In this document: positions 45,868 to 55,746 of the stretch, in pieces
Position numbering within the stretch: the first letter of the stretch is position 1
How the letters are laid out: each line of letters starts with the position of its first letter
Program-made: the position numbers and the translations under genes
The notes under the pieces: model-generated
What the model was told of the DNA's origin: nothing
Seen by the model: the letters and a program-made list of their open reading frames with translations, nothing else
Databases searched by the model: none
Assembly: GCF_030272615.1 (NCBI RefSeq)
Contig: NC_081405.1
Coordinates: 21,740,047-21,804,046 of the forward strand
Length of the DNA stretch: 64,000 nucleotides
Reading direction: 5' to 3'
Source of the DNA: Cryptomeria japonica
Lineage: Eukaryota; Streptophyta; Pinopsida; Cupressales; Cupressaceae

Positions 45868-47250
45868 ATGAGTTTTACAACAATAAGCCCTACTTACACT
45901 ATTCCCGTTAGACGAAGCCTTAGAATTAAGTCTTTACAAGGTGTAATTACTGAGGAGATGGAACCTAATTTGAATGGCCTTTTTAATGAGGACATGGGTA
46001 ATTCCTCTAATCCTCTTAATGATGAAGAAGCTCTCCATGAGGTTTCTATAGAACAACTTTCAAAATTGGATAACCAATTTGATGATTTTCGACAATGGAT
46101 GTCTCAAGAATACCCCGATAGTCAAGCTCTTCCTTTAATTAAGGGTCTAAAACATATGGTTCAAAGTGTGATAAGAATGGAATTGATATTTTGCGTGGTA
46201 TTGCACACATTATGGATTCAAATGTGATGCCAATGAAAAGTTGTGCCGAAACCTTAGGTTACACACAACCTCCTACTCAAGTTAATCATTCTATTCCTTT
46301 GACAACTTCTATTGCTAGTATACCTACTTTTACATCAAACATAATGACTACTTCAACACAAGACATTCCTCCTATGATCACTAGTCATGGGGGCAATCCC
46401 TCTTCTTCAATTAACCCTCTTCCTTCATTCAATCCAACTTCTTCATTCGTTCCTTCAATGAGTGTTCCTATTATATCTCCACAAATGAACATGACGCAAG
46501 GGGGCAATTCATTTAACCATTCCATTCCTCCATGTATTGTTCCTCCTTTCCAATCATCTCCTATGACTAACTATCATAGTGTCCCACCACCTTACTCTCT
46601 ACCTTCTTTCAATAACATAGCACATCCATCACAATCTAACACGTCTAATATGAACTCTTCGACTGAAGCGACCATTAACAATCTTGCACAAACTGTCTCT
46701 TCTTTACAGCAACAAATTGCCTCTATGAATCAATCTAAGTTTAGTGTACCCCCACATTTGATGTTGCGAGCCCACTTTCTCTTGACATTGTTCGAGCTAT
46801 TCCCCCTAAACATGTTGAAATTCCGCATTTGGAGCTTTATAATGGTAAGGGTGATCCTCTAACACATGTTAAGACCTTTGAAACAATATGTACTAATTTT
46901 GCTTATGACCAAAGGTTGCTTGCAAAACTATTTACTAGAACATTAAGAGATAAAGCCCTACAATGGTATTGCTCATTGCCTTCTTATTCTATTACTTCTT
47001 TCGAACAACTTGCAAATGCTTTTATTCAACAATTTCAAAACAATATAAGTCCTAAAGTTACTTTGATTGATTTAATGCATTGTAAACAAGGTGTTAAAGA
47101 AAAAGTGACTGATTTCATTGGTAGATATAAGCATTTGTATGCTCAAATTTCTTTTCCAGTGCCTGACAATGATATTCAAAGAATCTTTATTTCTAATTAC
47201 AAAAAGATATTAGAGAAAAACTCCTATTTTCTGAGTTTACTTCTTTCCAA
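45868..47250 (+). pseudogene. gag: gag of element D, three frame segments
   Basis: The ATG at 45868 opens MSFTTISPTYTIPVRRSLRI. Frameshifts near 46165, 46770 and 47210 split one original frame. The middle is Ser/Pro/Asn-rich with a coiled-coil-like INNLAQTVSSLQQQIASMNQ. The capsid domain contains HLELYNGKGDPLTHVKTFET, LRDKALQWYCSLPSYSITSF and EKVTDFIGRYKHLY. This is a Ty3-type retrotransposon gag. Confidence 0.85.
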
Positions 47251-47253
47251 CAG

Positions 47254-48438
47254 TTGTGTGCAACTCTTCACAATTATCAACTGACTGTGAGTCAAATGGA
47301 ACAAACAAATCCTATGGCTCTGAGTGATAAGGGTGATAGTAGTCAACAACCATTTGGGAAGTTTAAACCGAACAGAGAGTCCATTAAATTTAATGAAAAC
47401 ATCATCAACAACAATGTGAATGCGACATCAGGTGTGCCTCCTATTTCTAAGTTTTTCAAGAAAGAAAGAAAGTTTACTCCTTTGAATGAATCATTGCATA
47501 GTATTATGAATAAGTTATTGGAACAAAATGTGCTTACTCTTCCTCCTATAAGGCAAATAGATCCTGCAAAGATTAATTCACCCTATTTTGACAACAAATC
47601 TTTTTGTCAATTTCATCGTCATCCTGGGCATGATACTGAAAAATGTTTTGGTTTAAAGGGTAAAATTCAAGATTTGATTGACAATAATACTATTTCTGTT
47701 TCTGGTGTGAATGATAAAGGCAACACATCTGTAGCTCCTCCTAACCAAAATTTTCAGATTTTTACTGATCCATTACCTTCTCACACCTCTAATGCGATTG
47801 ATACTAATGATTCCTCTATCTCACCTGATGATCTTGTGTCTATGACTCCGAATGTGATTAACTTTGTAGAGCAGCAAAAAATCCCTAAAGAACCTTCCAT
47901 CACCTTTGATTCTAGTGAAACTATTAGGGCATTTGATGGTCCTTTATATATAGTTGCAAAAGTCAAGAATACACCTTGCCGTGGAGTGCTTATTGATCCT
48001 TCTTGTATGATTAATATCATTACTGAAGAATTTCTTCTTACTTTGCAATTGAATCAAGTGATCTATGATGAAACAAATGTGGTTGTGAAACTATTTGATG
48101 CATTTTCTTCTCCTACAATTGGTTCTATTACATTACCTATTGAGGTCCATAACAAATCCCTTGATGTGGACTTTGCTATTATTCCATCATCCGAACAATT
48201 TTGTGTGAAGCTAGGCTATCCTTGGCTATCTTCCATGAAAGCTATTGCTTCTCCTATTCATAAGTGTCTAAAATTTCCCCATAATGGTGAAGTTGTTACT
48301 GTCAATCATAGTCTCTTTAAACCAGCTGAAAGAACTTCTAGCGTTCCTATTGATTACTTTTGGCCTACACAATTCCAATCTCTTCCTCCGCGAAGTGATC
48401 ATCTTTCAAATCTTATCAAAAGTGGAAAAAAGATATGA
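47254..48438 (+). pseudogene. gag-pro: gag C-terminus and protease-like domain of element D
   Basis: This open segment of 394 codons has a knuckle variant CQFHRHPGHDTEKC (C-x2-H-x4-H-x4-C) followed by LKGKIQDLID. The protease-like fold is LYIVAKVKNTPCRGVLIDPS, then CMINIITEEFLL and the later VKLGYPWLSSMKAI. The catalytic triplet reads DPS, not DSG or DTG. It ends with DYFWPTQFQSLPPRSDHL, which has a counterpart in element C. Confidence 0.8.
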
Positions 48439-49313
48439 TCCTATCTCTAAGTGAACCTAGAACACCCAAACTTGACATTCCTATCATTCTTGAGAAGGAA
48501 GTTCTTCCTTTGAAAGATAAAACTAATGTCTTTCCTCAAGAAGATCCCCAACCCATTCCTATGAATGTGACTATGCCTATATCTAATAAACTTCCTAAAA
48601 GTAGACCTATACCTCCTTGTCATGAGGGGCTTGGTCTCCTTCCTAAACCAAATATTCCTCCCTTATATGGAGCAGTTCCTCCTCCTTCCTCTTATGGAGA
48701 GAAGAGACCTTCCTCTTCTCCTATTGTTCAACCTAAGAGACCACAACCTAAACACCCAAGTGATAAGGATGAGAATATTCCTCCTCCTCAATCTTCGCAA
48801 CTTCCTACTAAGACTAGACAAAATCGTTCTGCACGTGAACGTCGATGAAAGCGTCGTCTTAGAGCTCAGGCAGCTGCTTCTCAAACTTTGCAATCCCCAA
48901 AAACACCTTCAACTAATATTATTCCATTTTCTCCTCAGCCGACGATTGAGCCGAAATCTCCTAAACATAAGATGCATGATGGTCTTGATCCTGTGCAAGT
49001 TAAAGATCCTATTTTTATAAATCTTGATGATGATATAGATGAAAATGTTATTCATGATGAAAATGTTACTTCTTTTCATTCTGATAGTGAGTATGAATAT
49101 GCTGATGTTGATAACCATTTATCTAACGAATTTTCTAAAGCACTTATCCTAGCTCCTAGACAAGAACAACGTGGCTCGGAACATGAACATAGCCCTTGTT
49201 TGGATCTTGTGATAGCTCCATCTGCTGTGTTGGACGTTCCTCCTCTAGCATGTTTCCTATCTTCCCAAAATATTGATCAGCAAGATCGGGGGGTAGATGA
49301 CGTGCTAAACTAG
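48435..49313 (+). pseudogene. proline-rich and acidic tail of element D, unknown function
   Basis: A continuation of the D polyprotein after a stop and a -1 shift. The first part is rich in Pro, Lys and Arg (48435-48848, ending QNRSARERR). A TGA at 48846 probably replaces Arg, after which KRRLRAQAAASQTL continues. The end is acidic (FINLDDDIDENVIHDE) and stops at 49313. No RT, RNase H or integrase motif is present. I do not recognise a domain. Confidence 0.6.
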
Positions 49314-50053
49314 TTCATTAGCATAGCAGACTCTCTCCTCCTCTCTTTTTTTACTTCTTCTATGTGTTAGTCTCATTCTTCTATTTGTTGTCCTTAGTCT
49401 TGTCTACTTGAGGACGATGCAAAACATTGAGATCTCTTTTGGTCTCTCTCATGTTGACTCAAAAGACACATGTGTTCCCTTCTTCTATGTGACCTTCCTT
49501 GATTGGGGAATGAAGAACAATTATGCATACATACATATGATATACATGAATTATCATACAACATACTGACCCCGAGGAAAGTGAAGTCACCTTGTGCTTT
49601 GTGTTTTGTGTCTATTATCCTTGGGCTTATCTCACACTTGGGGGCTAAATCCTTGTGATAACATGCTCCTTTATCATTTCTTATATGTATCACTACCTTA
49701 AAGCAATCACCCCCGATGAGGCGTGTGCGATCGCTTTAATGTAGGGGGGCATACATCCCGTCCATATCTTTTCAAGATACTTGAAAATTTCTTGACAAAT
49801 TTAGCTTTGCCTTGAAAATTTTTGATATCTTTCTTGCATGACTCATAGTGAGGGAACCTTAATACTGACAGTCATGGTTCTCCCTCGTGATCTTCCCTTT
49901 TACTTTGTCAATTAAAGTCGTAAGATCCTTAGTCCACTGGGGGCTTGGTGTATCTTGCCTCCTTGACATGGTGAAAGTTTTTCAATGTTGTTTCCTTGTA
50001 CTTTACCAGAAGTATGAGCGTACGCTTATACTCCCGCTAAAGTGGGGGCTAAA
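49314..50053 (+). other. 3' non-coding part and polypurine tract of element D
   Basis: No gene. It ends in aaagtgggggctaaa (50039-50053), the polypurine tract before the 3' LTR. The same layout precedes the 3' LTR of element C. Confidence 0.8.
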
Positions 50054-51310
50054 TGTAGCGTCCTAAAATTGCAACACTTACAATTTCGACTGCATTTGGA
50101 TCTTCACGATGGCGATGCAACATGGAACCTGAATGGAGACCCCGAAACTTGTTCATGACATCAAAAACTGCATTTTTCAGCACCCTGGCCTGATCCTCCT
50201 TGCACCCTGCTGTCCCTGGAGGTGGGACCATGGTGCCCAGCACCCTGGTCCTTCAGGACTAGGGTGCCCAGCACCCTGGTCCCCCAGGACCATGGCACCC
50301 AGTGCCCTGGTCCCTGGCCCTATTTTGGGCCCGGTCTCTTATGGGGCTTCGGGTCTATAAGTTTGCAAATTGGAAAATAATATTTCCTGGTCGGCCTAAG
50401 GTCGGGAAAATCAGTCTATCAGCCCTAATTGACAAGTATATAAACTACATTTCCTCTCCCATTTTGGTAGATGGAAAAAAGGCAGAAACGATATTCAAAC
50501 ATTCAAGCATTCAAGCATTCAAGCATTCAAGCATTCCTTCAAGCAATTGAGCATTCTAAGTCTCCATTCAAGGCTAAGTATTGCATTCAAGACAAGGATT
50601 CAACCATTGAAGAGGATATCACTTACAACATACAACATACTACATACATTACACCTTCGCATGTAAGAATACAAACATTCTTACAACAAGGTATCAGTAC
50701 TTGTTTACATTACAAACATTTACATTTACAGCATTCTCATTTCTTGGTTAATTCCAAAACCGGGGTTTGACCTAAAGGCAAACCCCTGATCCCTAACCCC
50801 CCAATCATCCTCTCTTTTCTGTGTGTAGGTTGCAGGTATGCAGCTATAATTGAAGATCTTGAATCCTTGTGCAGAGACGAACAGATCCCCCTTCGTTTCG
50901 CGGATTTTTCGGAGGACCGTGTGCACGTCGGGCGCCATCGTCCCGTCAACTTTCACTCAAATTTGCAGAACAGCACCGTCTCGACATTTTACTGCTAATT
51001 CCAGGTCCGCAGCTTCATCCCATATCCCTATCACTGTTTATAAGTGAATCTTTCCTACTTTACATGCATTCCTAGTTCAATCTTTCTATCTACATTCTTT
51101 ACAAAAGAGGGTATCCTTGATGTCTTAACCCTTGAAACTCATTTAGAATCCAATCTTGCATTGCGTGGGATTGGATCTTGTGGGTTTCAACCCCTCTTTT
51201 GAATGTAAAGTCTCTCCTAAGTGAAAACCATCAACCCTAGTGACTCTCCCTTCTCTCTCCTTGGAGTTGGGGAGGGGAGAACGACTAGGGTTTGATTTTT
51301 CCGCTTTACA
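50054..51310 (+). repeat. 3' LTR of element D
   Basis: The LTR is 1257 bp, TGTAGCGTCC to ccgctttaca. It is longer than the 5' LTR mainly because of an extra hairpin unit (50232-50306) and extra ttcaagca units near 50500. Confidence 0.93.
50232..50306 (+). repeat. GC-rich hairpin minisatellite, long allele (31-bp unit)
   Basis: Three units start at 50232, 50263 and 50294: GGTGC-cca-GCACC, GGTGC-cca-GCACC, GGCAC-cca-GTGCC. Alternating with them are TGGTCC-ttca-GGACTA and TGGTCC-ccca-GGACCA. Arms change in pairs. Confidence 0.8.
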
Positions 51311-51315
51311 CTTAT

Positions 51316-51880
51316 GAATTATGGTTTGACAATACACCTACAGTTAAGTATTTGAGAATATTTGGTAGTAAATGTTACATCAAGAGAGATGATATTATTG
51401 GAAAATTTGATCATAGATGTGATTAAGGTATATTTCTTGGTTATTCTAATGAAATAAAGGCATATAGATGTTATAATAAGAGATTGCAGATAATTGTGGA
51501 GAGTGCTAATGTAAAAGTGGATGAGCTGAATAGAAGTCAAATAAGAGTTTATGAGTAAGAATTGGTGGTGGAAATGATTATATCTGAACCAGTAGCATCT
51601 TTACTGGAATAGAGTGTTGAACCAGTTACTTCGACAATATCAAAAAATTCAACAGTAACTGAGGAACCAAGAAGAGGAACAGAGAGTCAGAAGACTCCTA
51701 GGTATGTGAGATTGAATCATTCAGAAGATCAGATCATTGGGGATAAGAACAATGGAGTGATGATAAGAATAAGACTGACAACTAATGAGATATGTTTAAT
51801 TTCTCAAGTTGAACCGGTATCAGTAATTGAAGCATGCAAAGATAAATCTTGGTTGAAAGCTATGGAAGAAGAATTACATT
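51316..51880 (+). pseudogene. pol: copia integrase C-terminal and linker of element G, after element D
   Basis: The frame resumes with YLRIFGSKCYIKRDDIIGKF and GIFLGYSNEIKAYRCYN, the standard region after the copia integrase core. Stops lie near 51424, 51556 and 51610. The linker is variable and acidic. Confidence 0.85.
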
Positions 51881-52690
51881 AGATTGAGAAGAATAACACA
51901 TGGAAATTAGCTCCCCAGCCTAAAAATAAGAATGTTATTGGAACTAAATGGGTTTCTAGGAATAAATTGAATAAGGATGGTCAAGTTGTAAGGAATAAGG
52001 CTAGATTATTTTGTAAAGGATATTCGCAGAAGGAAGGAATTTATTATGGAGAAACTTTTGCACCTGTAGTTAGGATTGAAGCTGTAAGATTATTTATTGC
52101 CTATCTTGCCCATAAAAACTACAAGGTTCATCAGATGGATGTTAAGTGTGCATTTGTGAATGGGGATCTTGATGAGGAAGTTTATATTGAGCAACCTGAT
52201 GGTTTTTCACTTTCAGATGATACAAACATGGTTTGCGGGTTAAGGAAAGCTTTATAAGGATTGAAATAGGCACCTAGAGTTTGGTATGCAAGGTTGGATA
52301 AATATGTTTTGAAGCTTGGTTTTACTAAGGGTAATGATGATAGTAATTTATATTATAAGATCATTGATGATGATATACTGATTATTGAAGTATTTGTTGA
52401 TGACATCATTTTTGGAGGTGAAGATAAGTTGTGGATAGAATTTTCTAAGAATATGAAGGAATTTGAAATGTCTATGATTGGGGAAATGAAATTTTTCTTA
52501 GGTTTGCAGATTACTCAGACTAGCAAAGGTATTTTCATCTATCAAACTAAGAATGCTAGGGAATTATTGAATAACTTTGGTATGGGAGATTCTAAACTGG
52601 TAAGTACTCCTATAATTACAAGTGAGAAATTGACAAGGAAAGATGTTTCTACACCGATAAATCCTACAAGATACAAATCTATGATTGGAG
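51881..52690 (+). pseudogene. pol: copia reverse transcriptase of element G
   Basis: It contains [60 protein letters not shown] and QPDGF. The active site is VFVDDIIFGG (FVDD form), followed by MIGEMKFFLGLQI. Stops at 52255 and 52267 fall in the usual ALYGLKQAPR block, where TAT and CAG-type codons became TAA and TAG. Confidence 0.93.
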
Positions 52691-53343
52691 GTCTGCTTTA
52701 TTTGACTCAGACTAGGCCTGGCAAAATGAATGTTGTTTGTATTGCATCTAGATTTCAGAGTGATCCTAGAGAAAATCATGAGAGTACGGTGAAAAGAACT
52801 TTTAGATACGTGCAAGGCATGTCAGAATATGGTTTATGGTACCTTAAGGATGCTGACTTTACTTTATGTGCATATATAGATGTTGATTGGGCTAGAGATG
52901 TTGATGACTGCAAAAGTAATTTCGGTGGAGCTTTCTTTCTTGGAAAGAAGTTGGTTTCATGGATCAGTAAGGAATAATCATGTACTTCTTTGTCTATTAT
53001 TGAAGCTGAGTATGTTGCTGCTACTACTAACTGTACGCAAGTTCTACGGATGAAGAAAATGTTGAAGGATATCAAAGTGCATTGCACTGGACCGATAGTT
53101 ATTCATAGTGATAACTTTGCTGCTATTGACATATCAAAGAATCTGGTATTTCACTCTAAGAGAAAGCACATATCTATCAAGTATAACTTTTTGAAGGAGA
53201 AGATGGAAGGAAATGAAGTTAGACTGGTTTATGTGAGCACTGAAGAGAAGATTGTAGATGTTTTCACTAAACATTTGCCTAAAGAACCATTTGAGTACCT
53301 GAGAGACATGCTAGGGGTTTCTGCCCCTCCGGCAAAGAACTGA
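52691..53343 (+). pseudogene. pol: copia RNase H of element G
   Basis: It shows SFIEAEYV-type SIIEAEYVAATTNCTQVLRM, IHSDNFAAIDISKN, HSKRKHISIKYNFLKEKM and VDVFTKHLPKEPFEYLRDML. This is the canonical copia RNase H end. The Asp in IDVDWARDVDD is present. A TAA at 52975 replaces a codon after WISKE. Confidence 0.92.
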
Positions 53344-53740
53344 TTGATGCTTTTTGGCATCAGTATGATATGTATTATCAGAGATATTATTCATTTCCGC
53401 ACTGGTGTGGGGATGCTACTACTCAGGGGGAGTGGTCAGCTTTGTGATTCAATGGTTTATGTTTTTGCTTTGAAATTTATGTCAGATTTCTGGAATTGAT
53501 GTCAAAGGGGAAGAGATATTGATGTGAAAAACTTAAGGAGTTGTATACATTAGGAGGAGAGATATATGTGTAATTTAGAGCTCTATAGAGATATCATTCA
53601 CAAGCAGAGTATGGTCTTTGTTTCAGAACTTCATTGCTATATCTTTGAGTGGGAGATTCTTGGTTGTCTTCCATTGGGGGAGACTTGTTTGGCATTTCTT
53701 GTTACTTAGATTTTTTTCACATCTAGTGTTGCCATCAATG

Positions 53741-53754
53741 CCAAAGGGGGAGAT
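53741..53754 (+). promoter_or_regulatory. polypurine tract of element G
   Basis: The string ccaaagggggagat abuts the 3' LTR, the typical copia arrangement. Confidence 0.9.
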
Positions 53755-54984
53755 TGTTGTCCATTTGGAGGAATTGATTATGTGTTCCATTGATGTTTTG
53801 TCATTGATGTCAACACTAGCTATTTTGGATGCTTTACTGACACCCTTCTCATCCCAGTAGGCTGAGTGGTTTATGGTTGGTTTGGATCTAGCATGATCTG
53901 ATATGCTCTGGTATGATTTGGCTATGGAATTGGCTTACTCATGTTCATATTTTGTTAGTTGGTTTTGGTCTGGTGATCGGATACTATCCGGTTTTCTTGG
54001 AAGCTTGGTTTGAGGTTCCAACGAGGGTTTCATCGACATAGATTTGATGAAGATCTTTGATGATATGCATAAGTGGTGTTGGTTCAGCTTCTGGTGAAGA
54101 TTCAAGATGATGATGGTGATCATGTTCGAGACTTGGTAGATTGGGGTCATTGCTTTAGCGTGTGGACCTGTATTGGGTCTCGATTGATCTAGGTTATGGA
54201 CCACCTTAATGTAACATGTGGATTGGACCTCTTGATGTATTTCTAGGATGTCTTATGAGTTGGATATTATTTTTTTGGTCTAAGGCCAACATGTTTTGTA
54301 ATTATGTAATTGGTTTATTGTCTGGTGGTCGACCTGATTCATTATGGTCGAGGGTTTGTATATATATGATGTAAGATCTAATTGTAGATCATCATAGGCA
54401 TATGGTCATGGAATGGGAGCTGGATATGTAATGTGCGAATAATGTAATATCATTCAGGCAGAGGATTTGGTTGATTATTGGAGATCAAATTGGGTTTATG
54501 TAAGAGGATTTAGTCCTCCGGTATTGAGCTTAATCGAAACTATACTCAGGCACAGGAGATGCTATCTTTGTAGTTCATTCATTCTTTTAGATTGTAGTCT
54601 AGATTTCTATGTAGTCAGTGAGACTCCTTTTGTGACAAGCAGTGTGCTCTAGGTTGTTGGCCTTCCTGTAAGTGTAGGCCCCTCAATTGTAATTCACATA
54701 CTGCAGAAGTATTATCTGATCGTGGTAGGCTTCCCACCATGATTTTTTCTTTTACCGGGTTTTCCACGTATAAATCTTGGTGTCATGTGGATGGTATTTA
54801 TTCTCTAATTATTTTTTATGCTTAATTGGTTTAACCATTATTTCGGTATTTGGTTTAAGCATTCCGATATTAAGTTTTTGGGTTCTGGTATTAAAGTTTT
54901 AATTGCTAAATTTTTTGGTAATTTGTGACAACTAATTCACCCCCCCCCTCTCAGTTGTCTTCCGGTTATTTGAACTATCTAACA
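53755..54984 (+). repeat. 3' LTR of element G
   Basis: The LTR is 1230 bp, TGTTGTCCATTTGG to gaactatctaaca. It matches 40022-41219. Confidence 0.92.
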
Positions 54985-55746
54985 TAAACATCTTTTTATA
55001 TTGACGTGCCACAAGTTCTCTTCTCCTTAGAATAACATGCTTTCCATGCATATGATTCTAAGGGGGGAGCATCATATTTGCATTTATCTTTTTATCTTTT
55101 GCATTGGTATCCTGTATCAACTACTTTTTCATGTTTTCTTAGGTGGGGGCCAAACCACTCGATCTTTTTCTTTTCCAAGATCACCTACATGGGAGCCAAA
55201 CCATTCTTGATCTATCTCTCTTGTTTGCCTTTGTAGGGGCCAATCTACTACTTACCGAATTTATCTACCCTATCACATGGCTAACTAGCATGTTGCTACC
55301 CATGCCAACAAATCTATCTTTTATTTGTCTTATCACATGGATATCTAGCATATCAATACCCATGATATAAATTGTCTCTCCCTATCGTATGGCTATCTAG
55401 CATAACACATCTTTCTACCCATACCAATGTATCTTATATCTCAGTGACCACTTATCTCGTATCTTTTCGTAACCAAGGGCTTTCCTACAAAGTGAGGTTT
55501 GTTTCTGTTAAACTATCTTATCCACTTTTTTATCTTATCATCCATCATGCTAGTCTACAGCTAGCATGTTTGTGATGTACCAAATTTCAATATCTATTCC
55601 AAATCTTAGCATCATCTCACTAGGGGCAACCTCATCTGATCATCAAAAATATGCCTCCCTATTGCGACTTTATTTTCAGGTTTATCTTCCTCTACTTTAG
55701 CATTGCATCTCTTGGCAAAGACATCCTCGCTAAAGTGGGAGCAAAA
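54985..55746 (+). other. element C, last internal segment with polypurine tract
   Basis: Non-coding continuation of element C after element G. It ends in taaagtgggagcaaaa, with the polypurine tract at 55732-55746 beside the 3' LTR. Confidence 0.75.

Larger units (their letters stand above)
43476..51310 (+). mobile_element. element D: gag-protease LTR element without pol
   Basis: The LTRs are 43476-44685 and 50054-51310. The TSD CTTAT is exact (43471-43475 and 51311-51315). The 5.4 kb internal region encodes gag, a protease-like domain and a proline-rich/basic tail, and has no RT or integrase. The LTRs are very similar, so the insertion is relatively young. The elements with this layout are of the kind described as terminal-repeat elements with a GAG domain. 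Confidence 0.92.
40022..54984 (+). mobile_element. element G: Ty1/copia retrotransposon with a nested element
   Basis: The LTRs are 40022-41219 and 53755-54984. The flanking repeats GAAAC (40017-40021) and TAAAC (54985-54989) differ by one base. The domain order gag, protease, integrase, RT, RNase H is the copia order. Element D (43476-51310) splits the integrase. Without it G is about 7.1 kb. Numerous stops and frameshifts make it dead. Confidence 0.93.
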
